Below, piece by piece: positions 26,007 through 33,930 of a stretch of 64,000 nt of DNA (position 1 is its first letter; every line of letters begins with the position of its first letter). Origin of the DNA: an uncultured Gammaproteobacteria bacterium (lineage in GTDB: Bacteria; Pseudomonadota; Gammaproteobacteria; Pseudomonadales; Pseudohongiellaceae). Under the pieces are notes generated by a model, which saw only the letters and a program-made list of their open reading frames with translations, had not been told where the DNA came from and did no database searches. Both the position numbers and the translations under genes were made by a program. The stretch is from contig CAJXRP010000008.1 of the NCBI GenBank assembly GCA_913060495.1, positions 85,751-149,750 on the forward strand, in the 5' to 3' direction.

Positions 26007-26043
26007 TATGAATCGATGGTATGAATCGATAGTATGAATTGAC
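26005..26043 (+). repeat. Three tandem 13-nt repeats at the stop codon
   Basis: AGTATGAATCGAT, GGTATGAATCGAT and AGTATGAATTGAC follow each other without gaps at 26005-26017, 26018-26030 and 26031-26043. The first overlaps the TAG stop of the NHL gene. Unit three is slightly diverged. The repeats lie just before the terminator. Confidence 0.85.
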
Positions 26044-26063
26044 AGGACTGTAACGGTCTAATC

Positions 26064-26103
26064 AAAAAACGGGTGCAAATGAAAATTTGCACCCGTTTTT
26101 TTT
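26064..26103. terminator. Strong bidirectional intrinsic terminator
   Basis: CGGGTGCAAAT pairs perfectly with ATTTGCACCCG around GAAA. It has a T8 tract on the plus strand and, through the leading A6, a T6 tract on the minus strand. It serves the NHL gene and the converging helicase gene. Confidence 0.95.
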
Positions 26104-26149
26104 GTAGCTCAATAATGTTTTTCTAAACAGTCGATCTACTGCTGTGGTT

Positions 26150-28114
26150 TTACTTTCCAGTTCCTACACGATTCCTGTGACGAGATTTCTTCTTCGCAGC
26201 AGCCTTCTTCTTCGGATCGTCTTTGTCTTTGGCCTTCGCGTTAGACTTACCCTTTGACGCGGGTTTGCGCTTAGGCTTCTTGTCTTTCTTAGGTCCTTTG
26301 TCTGGCCCTTTGCTGGGCTTTTCAAATGTAGGACGTGCGGATCGAGACGGTTTTCCGTCCGTAGCTAAGCGCGAAATTTTTAGAGTCTGCCCAGAGACCC
26401 ATACATTTTTGAGCTCTTTGAATATCTCATCTGGCATGTCGTCCGGCAGATCTACGGTGCTGTGATCATCGTGTATATTGATGCGGCCGATATGCTGAGC
26501 ATCTAGTCCGGCTTCGTTGGCGATAGCGCCGACGATGTTGCCGGGCATAACATCATGGTTGTGACCGACTTCTAAGCGAAATCGTTCCATGCCTTTTTCC
26601 GGTGGGCTATCCGCTCTTGCAGGGCGTGAGCGCGATTCACCTCTGGGGCTTCTGTTCTCATTTTGGGGCCGAGAGCGTGACTCGCCTCTGGAACTTCTAT
26701 CCCCTGTGGGAGGTAGTGAGCGTGACCGGCCTCGTGGGGAACCTTCCTCTGCGCGCGTGAATTTTTCTGCTTTCCGCATCGGCTTGTTTTGTAGCAGCAA
26801 AGGCGTACTACCTTGAGATAGCTTGGCGAGCGCTGCGGCGATGCCTAGCATTGGGAATTCGTTCTCTTCTTCAAATTTTTCGAGGAGTTTGGTGTATTGA
26901 GATAGGTCCTCGTTAGCGATGGTCTCTGTTATCGACTGCTTGAATTGCTCAATGCGCTTATCGTTGATCAGTTGCGTGGAAGGCAACTCCATCATCTCGA
27001 TCTTCTTGTTTGTTGCCCTCTCGATGGCGGCCAACATTCGTTTCTCGCGGGGAGCAACAAATAGGATCGCATCTCCTTCACGACCGGCTCTGCCGGTGCG
27101 GCCGATTCGGTGTATATAGGATTCTGTGTCGTGGGGTATGTCGTAGTTCACTACGTGACTGATTCGATCTACGTCTAATCCTCTGGCGGCGACATCGGTT
27201 GCGACCAAAATATCCAGCTGCCCCTTCTTAAGCCTCTCAATCGTTCGCTCGCGTGTTTTCTGCGCTATATCACCGTTCAGTGCTGTAGCCGAGAATCCTC
27301 TAGCAGATAATTTTTCGGCTAGGTCGACGGTAAGAATGCGCGTGCGCACAAAGATCAGCATGGCGTCGAAAGTTTCAGCTTCTAAGATTCGAGTGAGCGC
27401 GTCGAGTTTATGCATGCCGCTAACCGGCCAGAAGCGCTGGCGGATTGCCTCGGCGGTGGCGGTCGTCATCTTGACGGTAACTTGAACCGGATCGTTCAAG
27501 TACTTCGTAGCGATGCGTCGAATTTGCGTGGGCATCGTTGCGGAGAAAAGGGCGATCTGCCTCTGGCTAGGTGTCTGCTCGAGAATCCACTCGACATCAT
27601 CGATGAAACCCATGCGCAACATCTCATCGGCTTCGTCCAAAACAAGGGTGCTTAGTTGATCTAGTTTCAATGTGCCGCGACGCATATGGTCCATGACGCG
27701 GCCGGGTGTTCCGACTACCACATGTACACCACGCTTCAATGCACGAATCTGACCGCTGTAGTCCTGGCCGCCATAAACGGGAAGGACGTGAAAGCCTTTT
27801 ATGTGAGTAGCATATTTCTGAAAGGCTTCGGCTACCTGAATCGCGAGCTCGCGCGTCGGAGCCAGAACCAGAACCTGAGGATCTTTCTGCTTCAAATCCA
27901 ATCTTGACAGGATGGGCAGGGCGAACGCAGCAGTCTTGCCCGTTCCAGTTTGTGCCTGACCCAGCACATCTCTGCCTTCTAGCAGCAAGGGAATGGTTTG
28001 TGCCTGAATAGGAGACGGTGTTTCGTAGCCCACATCTTTGAGCGACTTTAATAGAGGCTTGCTCAGCTCCATTTGCTCGAAGGAGGTAATTTCTTCGATT
28101 TCTTCGCTGCTCAT
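26150..28114 (-). CDS. deaD: DEAD-box ATP-dependent RNA helicase of the DeaD/CsdA type
   Basis: A 654-residue helicase with all core motifs: Q motif FEQMELSKPLLKSL with TPSPIQAQTIP, Walker A AQTGTGKTAA, PTRELAIQ, TPGRV, LDEADEML, LFSATMP, LIFVRT, ARGLDV and HRIGRTGRAGR. After the two RecA domains comes an Arg/Ser-rich linker with repeated RGESRSRP units. A DbpA-type RNA-binding domain follows (FRLEVGHNHDVMPGNIVGAI to about residue 580), then a Lys-rich tail. DeaD proteins unwind RNA in ribosome assembly and mRNA decay, mainly in the cold. Gene size and domain order fit deaD better than rhlE or dbpA. Confidence 0.95.
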   Translation of the reverse strand: MSSEEIEEITSFEQMELSKPLLKSLKDVGYETPSPIQAQTIPLLLEGRDVLGQAQTGTGKTAAFALPILSRLDLKQKDPQVLVLAPTRELAIQVAEAFQKYATHIKGFHVLPVYGGQDYSGQIRALKRGVHVVVGTPGRVMDHMRRGTLKLDQLSTLVLDEADEMLRMGFIDDVEWILEQTPSQRQIALFSATMPTQIRRIATKYLNDPVQVTVKMTTATAEAIRQRFWPVSGMHKLDALTRILEAETFDAMLIFVRTRILTVDLAEKLSARGFSATALNGDIAQKTRERTIERLKKGQLDILVATDVAARGLDVDRISHVVNYDIPHDTESYIHRIGRTGRAGREGDAILFVAPREKRMLAAIERATNKKIEMMELPSTQLINDKRIEQFKQSITETIANEDLSQYTKLLEKFEEENEFPMLGIAAALAKLSQGSTPLLLQNKPMRKAEKFTRAEEGSPRGRSRSLPPTGDRSSRGESRSRPQNENRSPRGESRSRPARADSPPEKGMERFRLEVGHNHDVMPGNIVGAIANEAGLDAQHIGRINIHDDHSTVDLPDDMPDEIFKELKNVWVSGQTLKISRLATDGKPSRSARPTFEKPSKGPDKGPKKDKKPKRKPASKGKSNAKAKDKDDPKKKAAAKKKSRHRNRVGTGK

Positions 28115-28180
28115 AGTATTGCCTTGCTATGCCCGTGGGGCGGTAATCTGCGGATAGTTAGACGGCTAATTAGGTGGACA

Positions 28181-28208
28181 ATTATACCGATAGTTAAGAG
28201 GATGCGAA
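28181..28208 (-). promoter_or_regulatory. Candidate promoter for the DEAD-box helicase gene
   Basis: Read on the minus strand, TTCGCA (28203-28208) and a perfect TATAAT (28181-28186) are separated by 16 bases, about 67 bases upstream of the deaD start at 28114. The -10 is ideal; the -35 matches at four of six positions. Confidence 0.45.
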
Positions 28209-28265
28209 GGATAGAGACTATCCCCTGCTAAGTCCATCTCCTAAACCCTGTAATTTACGCTATTT

Positions 28266-28296
28266 TTGACAATTTTAAGCGGTATTCCTCTACAAT
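28266..28296 (+). promoter_or_regulatory. Candidate promoter for the acyltransferase gene
   Basis: A perfect TTGACA at 28266-28271 and TACAAT at 28291-28296 are separated by 19 bases, longer than the optimum of 17. They lie about 33 bases upstream of the proposed TTG start at 28329. Confidence 0.4.
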
Positions 28297-28328
28297 CGGG
28301 TAAATAATAAGAGCTGTGGACGGCCGCC

Positions 28329-29738
28329 TTGACCTCAACTGTCACCCTACCTAGCTGGATATTCCTATCGCTGCTGTTGGCCGCCAGCTACGCTTTAATA
28401 ATGAGTGTGCTCTTTCCCAGTGTTCGTTGGTACCTGCGCCGCCGCCTAAACCGGACTGTCGACAAGCTAAACAGTAGTCTGCAGATCAAGATTCGCCCGC
28501 TACAGCGTAGTAAGCGACAGATATTGATCGACCAGTTGATGTTCGATCGCGAGATCCTGGCAATTATCGAGGAGCAGGCACAGCGCGACAATATTCCTCG
28601 AGATGTATTGCAGCAGAAGGTTAAGAGTTATGCTCGCGAGATTGTTCCCTCCTTTAACGCCTATATCTACTACCAAGTCTTCTACTGGCTAGCGAAGAAG
28701 GTCTCTCGCTTCATCTATCGTGTGCGGGTTGCTGCGGCGCAGCCAAGCAAGCTGCAGGCAGTAGATCCAGACGCGACTGTAGTCTTCGTGATGAATCATC
28801 GCAGCAACATGGACTATGTGTTGATCAGTTATCTTGCCGCGGAGCGCGTTACGCTCTCTTATGCTGTTGGCGAGTGGGCGCGGATATTTCCCTTAGAGAT
28901 GTTGATACGTGCGATGGGTGCGTTCTTTGTGCGTCGTGGATCGCAGAATCCCCTATATCGCAAAGTTCTTGAACGCTATGTGTATATGGCCACTCAAAGC
29001 GGCGTCTGTCAGGCGGTGTTTCTTGAGGGAGGTTTGAGTCGTGATGGAATGTTGGGTGAGCCCAAGCTCGGTTTTTTAGATTACATACTGCGCCACTATG
29101 ATTGGAAGACGGATCGAGATGTCGTATTCGTGCCAGTCGGAATTAATTACGACCGAGTCTTGGAGGATGAGAACCTCCTAGCCTGGGATAAAAAAGAGGC
29201 GCGTCTATCGACGATGCAGCACCTCGCTAAGCTTTGGAAATTCCTTCGGATCAATTTGTTTGCCGGTTCTCGTAAACGCTGGAAACGCTACGGCTACGCG
29301 AGCGTGAATTTCGGGGTGCCTATTTCTATGCGTGAGTACAGTGAAGAGCAAGGCCTCGAATTTAATCATCTTGAAAAAGAGCAGCGTATTCCGCAAGTAG
29401 CCAAACTTGCAGAGTCATTAATGGAATCGCTGCGCTATGTTATGCCTATTATCCCAGTGCCTATTATCTGTGCTGCTTTAATTCGAGGGGGTGACAAGCC
29501 AAGTACTTCTTTGGAGATTCTTGGTGATTGCGATACCTTGATTGATGAGATGATAGAGAAAGGGGCGGCAATGAAGGCCGAAGAGAAGCCTAGGCAGCGA
29601 ACGCTGTCTAGAAGTTTAGATCTACTCAAATCTAGAAATTTCCTCATCGAAGATCACGATTACTATCAGATTAATCCCGAACACAGGCGCCTTATTCAAT
29701 ACTACGCGAATTCCATAGAGCACTGGTGGAATGAATAA
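28329..29738 (+). CDS. PlsB-like glycerol-3-phosphate/lysophospholipid acyltransferase, short form
   Basis: A 469-residue membrane-associated acyltransferase. Block I is MNHRSNMDYVLISY (HX4D catalytic motif), followed by GAFFVRRGSQNPLYRKVLERYV (block II) and FLEGGLSRDG (block III, PlsB-like E-G-G-x-S-R). A hydrophobic N-terminal segment anchors it. At 469 residues it is far shorter than E. coli PlsB (807), so it may be a distinct GPAT-like acyltransferase. It should transfer fatty acyl groups to glycerol-3-phosphate or a related lipid. TTG is the only start before the first transmembrane segment. Downstream genes are 100 bases away. Confidence 0.85.
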   Translation: MTSTVTLPSWIFLSLLLAASYALIMSVLFPSVRWYLRRRLNRTVDKLNSSLQIKIRPLQRSKRQILIDQLMFDREILAIIEEQAQRDNIPRDVLQQKVKSYAREIVPSFNAYIYYQVFYWLAKKVSRFIYRVRVAAAQPSKLQAVDPDATVVFVMNHRSNMDYVLISYLAAERVTLSYAVGEWARIFPLEMLIRAMGAFFVRRGSQNPLYRKVLERYVYMATQSGVCQAVFLEGGLSRDGMLGEPKLGFLDYILRHYDWKTDRDVVFVPVGINYDRVLEDENLLAWDKKEARLSTMQHLAKLWKFLRINLFAGSRKRWKRYGYASVNFGVPISMREYSEEQGLEFNHLEKEQRIPQVAKLAESLMESLRYVMPIIPVPIICAALIRGGDKPSTSLEILGDCDTLIDEMIEKGAAMKAEEKPRQRTLSRSLDLLKSRNFLIEDHDYYQINPEHRRLIQYYANSIEHWWNE

Positions 29739-29839
29739 GTCCAATAATTTTGATAATATCGCTTGAAGACGAATTGCTGCTGCCAAAGCATTGATTCAGT
29801 GCTCTTTCATAACAGTAGCAATAGGTTTGTAGACTAAAG

Positions 29840-30310
29840 ATGTTTGCCACGCTAGAAACAACTGAATTAGCAACATGGGTTGCAGTCTCGCTTTGGGGCT
29901 ATCCCATTATGCTGAGCCTGCACGTCGTGGGGCTTGCTGTGGTTGTTGGCATATTCTCGATGCGTGACTTGTGCCTGCTGGGATTATTCCCCGGCATTAA
30001 GCCATCTGCTTTTCTGGGCTTGGGTAAGTTGGGCTGGGTGGGATTCATTGTTAACGCTCTGTCAGGTTTTGCTTTATTTGCGTCTCAAGCGACGGTATTT
30101 GTGGATAGCATCCCATTTCTTGTGAAGATAGCCTGCATAGCGGCCGGCATGGTGCTCGCTGGCGTCATACAGTCGCGATTACGCGCTGAGGTCGGTCTAG
30201 GCGATTCGTCAGCGACAATCAGTAAGTCGACAAAAACAATCGCCGTAATTTCACTTCTGCTCTGGCTAGCGGCGATTATTGCCGGTCGCCTGATCGCGTA
30301 TATTTTTTAG
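29840..30310 (+). CDS. Small multi-spanning membrane protein (pair member 1)
   Basis: A 156-residue protein with four hydrophobic segments. Near the N-terminus is WGYPIMLSLHVVGLAVVVG, with a His inside the membrane; a late GRLIAYIF end is shared with the next gene (GRLIPYVG). The conserved SLHVVGL and RDLCLLGL stretches resemble small membrane proteins such as DUF6644, an assignment I hold loosely. Function is unknown; intramembrane His suggests possible heme binding. It ends ten bases before its partner gene, so they are likely an operon. Confidence 0.72.
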   Translation: MFATLETTELATWVAVSLWGYPIMLSLHVVGLAVVVGIFSMRDLCLLGLFPGIKPSAFLGLGKLGWVGFIVNALSGFALFASQATVFVDSIPFLVKIACIAAGMVLAGVIQSRLRAEVGLGDSSATISKSTKTIAVISLLLWLAAIIAGRLIAYIF

Positions 30311-30320
30311 AGGCCTGATC

Positions 30321-30806
30321 GTGGAAGCATTTGCAGAATCAATTGTCGGTGGCTCGCTCAACTTGTTGATTCAGGAGACCTACTGGCTGTGGCCAATTCT
30401 GGAGATTAGCCATTTTGTCGGGCTATCGCTTTTGCTGGGCGGCTTACTCGTTATCGATCTGCGCATGGCTGGGCATTTCCGTAGCTTTGATCCAGCAGCT
30501 ACCCATCGTTTGTTACCCTTGGTTCTGATTGGTTTCGGCATCAACTTGCTCACCGGGATACTGTTTTTTTATGGCGACCCGATGCGCTATTCGATAAATG
30601 TAGGTTTTCAGATCAAGATGGGCTTGGTGGTATTGGCTGGACTAAACGCTCTACTGTACTACTGGAAAGTAAGCCCAATAATGCATGGCTGGGATGCTAC
30701 AACTCAGTCGCCACCTATCGCTAAATTCGTCGCTTATACTTCGCTGGCAGTTTGGACTGGTGTTTTGCTGTGTGGGCGCCTAATTCCCTACGTCGGAACT
30801 GGCTAG
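30321..30806 (+). CDS. Small multi-spanning membrane protein (pair member 2)
   Basis: A 161-residue protein with four hydrophobic segments, similar in plan to the preceding one: WPILEISHFVGLSLLLGGLLVIDLRMAG near the start (SLHVVGL in the partner) and GVLLCGRLIPYVG at the end. The intramembrane His is conserved between them, suggesting duplication and a heterodimer. It converges with the cytochrome b561 gene, seven bases apart. If the proteins bind heme they may form a small redox module, which is inference only. GTG 30321 is used as start. Confidence 0.72.
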   Translation: MEAFAESIVGGSLNLLIQETYWLWPILEISHFVGLSLLLGGLLVIDLRMAGHFRSFDPAATHRLLPLVLIGFGINLLTGILFFYGDPMRYSINVGFQIKMGLVVLAGLNALLYYWKVSPIMHGWDATTQSPPIAKFVAYTSLAVWTGVLLCGRLIPYVGTG

Positions 30807-30813
30807 AGCAATA

Positions 30814-31341
30814 CTAGTCTTCGTCTTGCGCATTCTCGATGCGCGGCACAAAAATCCTAGCTACAGTCTCATCTTCGTGAAACATAAGGTGTTTCAGTGC
30901 CGCCAGTATGTGCAGTACTACCAATACCGCAAGTGCCTTGGCTGCATTGGAATGAAAGGTGAAAGCGAATTCCGATAGGCTGCCTCGATCTGGCATCGCC
31001 CAGGCCATTAGGGGGCCCGATATCAACATGATTATCAGCACCAACAACATGGCATAGTGTGCCGCCTTAGCCAGGCGATGTGTCAGCTGGGTCTGCCCGT
31101 TGACACGAGGATGGCCTGACTTAAAGCGCCACGCTATTCTAGCTACAAGTGGCAACCACGCGATGAGTCCAAGTGTGACGTGCAGTGATCTGCGAGTATC
31201 GATTAGCTCGATTGATTGTGAGGCAATGCTCTGACCTATGAACCAGAGAAGAATAATTGCGAGCGTAGCGAACCAGTGCAGACCTATCGAGAGCCAACCA
31301 AAGGAATTACTTTTGTCGAAAAGAGCGCGGGTCTTGCTCAT
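30814..31341 (-). CDS. Cytochrome b561 family protein
   Basis: A 175-residue four-helix membrane cytochrome. Candidate heme-ligand His residues occur in helix-1 LHWFATL, helix-2 RRSLHVTLGLIAWLP, helix-3 THRLAKAAHYAMLL and helix-4 FHSNAAKALAVLVVLHILAALKHLMFH, which matches bacterial b561 (YodB/CybB-like). It transfers electrons between quinone and periplasmic acceptors. It is probably transcribed alone; a large hairpin separates it from the upstream gene on the same strand. Its acidic tail (IENAQDED) is slightly unusual. Confidence 0.9.
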   Translation of the reverse strand: MSKTRALFDKSNSFGWLSIGLHWFATLAIILLWFIGQSIASQSIELIDTRRSLHVTLGLIAWLPLVARIAWRFKSGHPRVNGQTQLTHRLAKAAHYAMLLVLIIMLISGPLMAWAMPDRGSLSEFAFTFHSNAAKALAVLVVLHILAALKHLMFHEDETVARIFVPRIENAQDED

Positions 31342-31362
31342 GGTGAGTGGCTGGGGTTCGTG

Positions 31363-31419
31363 CTAATTGAGCGAATCTTCGCCATCATTCGATGATGAAG
31401 ATTCGTGTCGCTCAATTAG
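31363..31419. repeat. Large 57-bp imperfect hairpin
   Basis: CTAATTGAGCG (31363-31373) pairs with CGCTCAATTAG (31409-31419), AATCTT (31374-31379) with AAGATT (31398-31403), and CATCAT (31383-31388) with ATGATG (31392-31397). The tip is TCG. It lies between two minus-strand genes and has no T-tract. It could be an attenuator, a terminator or a small palindromic repeat element. Confidence 0.7.
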
Positions 31420-31430
31420 GATATTACGGA

Positions 31431-32162
31431 TTAGTACTTCGAGGGAAAGAAACGCACAGATGCGCGTGACGATTCAGCATCGCAATCGTATGCTTGTAGC
31501 TTGTAGCCCTCAGATGCCGGAAGCCATCGAGTGGTGTAAGAAGTCGGCTCGAGTAAGAACATTGGGTCTTCGACTTCTAAAGTTACCTTCAAGTCTTCTC
31601 CGTCCATCCAGTAGCGTTCGCGGACTATCTTCTGCGAAGAAGAGGGGATGCCGTTGTAATCATCAAAGCCAGCAACATCGAACACGAAGTGCGTAGTGGT
31701 AATGATTAGAGCGTCATCTTCATAGTGACCCACAGAAAACCCTTGAACGCCGAAGTCCGTTGCCTTGGGCTCGCGGCCGTCTAGCCATATCGTGCGTAGC
31801 TGATCATCTTTCTCATAACGAAACAGGACACGGTCGGGCCATTGCACGACTTCCATGTGGTAAGGGTCGTATTGAATTGCCGGTGAAGAGGCGGGCTGGC
31901 AGTCGTACTTTGGCGCTATGATCTCTTCCCAGACTTCTTGATAGGCTAAGGCGCGCGCATTCAGCTTTGGAAAATTTTCCTCGCCCCATGGAACTGTTTC
32001 TCCATTCACGGGTCTAGCGCTAAAGCCACCGTTCCAAGTCCCTGCAATATCTGGAATCTGATTATCGTTTTGTGCGTTTAATTGACCTGCGGCAGCGCCA
32101 ATTGCTAGAGAAAGCAAGGCTGCTAAAACAGGCTTCCCTCTCATAAATTTAGATGCTCTCAT
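31431..32162 (-). CDS. Exported PDFxGxW-type protein (paralog 2), paired with DUF6152
   Basis: A 243-residue protein with a signal peptide (cleavage near LNAQN). The opening NQIPDIAGTWNGGFSARP is a shorter version of the IPRTxxGxPDFxGxW start in its paralogs. The region VGHYEDDALIITTTHFVF parallels YGYWDGDTWVVEVTGQ, and VRERYWMDGEDLKVTLEVEDP parallels VTERYTMVSENVIEYSATMEDP of the 54211 protein. A calycin-like barrel is likely but unproven. It lies downstream of the DUF6152 gene on the same strand (110-base gap). GGGAAC sits before ATG 32162. Confidence 0.75.
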   Translation of the reverse strand: MRASKFMRGKPVLAALLSLAIGAAAGQLNAQNDNQIPDIAGTWNGGFSARPVNGETVPWGEENFPKLNARALAYQEVWEEIIAPKYDCQPASSPAIQYDPYHMEVVQWPDRVLFRYEKDDQLRTIWLDGREPKATDFGVQGFSVGHYEDDALIITTTHFVFDVAGFDDYNGIPSSSQKIVRERYWMDGEDLKVTLEVEDPMFLLEPTSYTTRWLPASEGYKLQAYDCDAESSRASVRFFPSKY

Positions 32163-32272
32163 AGTGTTCCCACCTTAGTGCTGGTTGTGTGCTGATTTAT
32201 TATTTTGCGAGGCCGCTTTAGAAAATTGCAATGGGGCCTCGTTCAGGTTTACTTGGACAATTCGCTAGCTAG

Positions 32273-32698
32273 CTATCGTGGTGGCTGTGTGCGTTCTTCA
32301 ACACGGCCGCCTTCTAGAACAGGAGTGCCATCAGCGCGAGTCATGCGCACACAACACAGGCCTGTAGAGCCTTCTGCGCGGGAGCGGCTACCGGTTGCTT
32401 TTACGATCATGCCTACTGGTAGTGAATCTGGAGTCCAGCCGGCGCGGCGGATACTTACGGGGGCGCCTAGCTCGATCTGCCATTCGACAGTCGCGCCGCT
32501 TTCGTCAACTACATCTAAGTAAAGGAAGGCGTGTGGGTTTCTAAACACGAAGCGCGTAACGGCGCCTTCGATCTCGACGCGTTGGTCAGGGTCGTAGAAA
32601 GGCGTGCTCGAATGATGAGCGAGAACGGGTATAACTACGAATGCAGCTCCCAAGGTGACCGCTGAGACGGCTGCTGTTATCCATCGTTTAATGCTCAT
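32273..32698 (-). CDS. DUF6152 exported protein (copy 1)
   Basis: A 141-residue protein with a signal peptide cleaving near VLAHH. The mature N-terminus HHSSTPFYDPDQRVEIEGAV, then FRNPHAFLYLDV, is characteristic of DUF6152. The AHH at the mature start and the NPHA motif could bind metal, which is an inference. A late CCVRM has a Cys pair. A second copy is at 55290-55748, also beside a PDFxGxW protein. Function of the family is unknown. A GGAG site precedes the ATG. Confidence 0.85.
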   Translation of the reverse strand: MSIKRWITAAVSAVTLGAAFVVIPVLAHHSSTPFYDPDQRVEIEGAVTRFVFRNPHAFLYLDVVDESGATVEWQIELGAPVSIRRAGWTPDSLPVGMIVKATGSRSRAEGSTGLCCVRMTRADGTPVLEGGRVEERTQPPR

Positions 32699-32821
32699 TA
32701 CTCTCTCCTGTGCTCCGGAATCGCCGGACTCTTATGATTTACAGGGAGAATAATGACTATGACAGCCGTAGTCAACGGCGCGCTGGTAGCAGAAATCTAG
32801 CCGCCCCAGTGTAGGGGTTAG

Positions 32822-33763
32822 CTAGATTTGTTCGAACGACTCCAGCGTAAACAAGAGCTGCTCTGCATCACTTAGAATAAACACTAGATTGCGAAACGCA
32901 GCGGTTCCCGATACGACAAGTTCTGGCAAGACCAATCGACCGGTTGTTGCGTCGAAAGTGGCTATTTTGTCTACAGTCTCGGTGAGGACAACAACGCTGC
33001 TAAGATCAAGTTGTACAATTACATTAGGCTCGGTTGCTGTAATCGAGAACGTCAGCGAAGCTAGACCGGATGTTCCCGCATCGACAGTGACGTGCAATAG
33101 GCCGCCGGATTCATCGAAGTAATTGGGAGCCGGTGCCGCTTCTTCTTCAACGACTACCGCAATACTAATGAAGTTATTTTCTACCACTGCGCCGCCGACG
33201 TAGTTTATTAATGGGAAATCAGTAATGCCGGCAAGTGTGTACGTTTGCTGGGCTGCGATATTGTCTACCACAGTCATGCCATCGCCGATGACTCGGCCGA
33301 ATGCGGTGAAGCCGCCATTCTGACCATCGAGATTGCTGCTGTTATCCGCCAGATTCACAAACCATTGGCTAGTGGCACTATTCGGATCACCTTCTAGTTT
33401 TGCCATGGAAACCGTTCCTCGAGTATTAGAGACGATGGGCTCATTTTGTACAGGTGGATCCAGGGTAACTTGGTTCAAGCTATTGCTTGCAGCGTCGAAG
33501 GATAGCCAGCCTCCTTGAATAACAAAACCAGGCACTGAGCGATGAATTTCCGTGCCGTTGAAGCGTCCAGAATTCACATAGTTTAGAAAATTGGCTACAG
33601 TTGCAGGTGTAATATCATCGAACAATTCGATGGAGAAGTTTCCAAGTGAGGTGATTACGCGAACGGTCGTCGCTGATGCCGTCTGCGCGGATAGTAGGAA
33701 GACTATTGCTATAGCCAGGCACTGTTTAACAAAAGTTTGGCTTAGAAGATTACTGCGATTCAT
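32822..33763 (-). CDS. Periplasmic cyclophilin-type peptidyl-prolyl isomerase with C-terminal extension
   Basis: A 313-residue exported protein (signal cleaving near ASATT). Residues 33-205 form a cyclophilin domain: ITSLGNFSIELFDDITPATVANFLNYV, FNGTEIHRSVPGFVIQGG and ATSQWFVNLADNS with GFTAFGRVIGDGM. The classical Arg and Phe in the HRSVPGFVIQGG loop are present, while the Trp of eukaryotic cyclophilins is absent, as in bacterial PpiA. About 100 residues of beta-rich extension follow, with no match I recognise. It should assist folding of exported proteins. Confidence 0.88.
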   Translation of the reverse strand: MNRSNLLSQTFVKQCLAIAIVFLLSAQTASATTVRVITSLGNFSIELFDDITPATVANFLNYVNSGRFNGTEIHRSVPGFVIQGGWLSFDAASNSLNQVTLDPPVQNEPIVSNTRGTVSMAKLEGDPNSATSQWFVNLADNSSNLDGQNGGFTAFGRVIGDGMTVVDNIAAQQTYTLAGITDFPLINYVGGAVVENNFISIAVVVEEEAAPAPNYFDESGGLLHVTVDAGTSGLASLTFSITATEPNVIVQLDLSSVVVLTETVDKIATFDATTGRLVLPELVVSGTAAFRNLVFILSDAEQLLFTLESFEQI

Positions 33764-33930
33764 GTAGAGGCCTTTTACTGATAATCAAATGTAGTGTGTA
33801 TCAATTAGAGTAGTACGGGATTTGGACAAAAAACTGTCACAAATGTACTAATCTTTCTCCTACAGGGTGTTGATTCAATATGGCAAATTATAGTCTAAAC
33901 CCTGTTGTAGTGGTGCATTTTTTTAGGCGT

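Noticed and set aside
26223..27907. Plus-strand open frames over the DEAD-box helicase
   Set aside because: All are antisense to clear helicase motifs and have no ribosome sites or homology.
31367..31696. Plus-strand 109-residue frame
   Set aside because: It begins inside the large hairpin and runs antisense to the PDFxGxW gene; Ser/Arg-rich with no motif.
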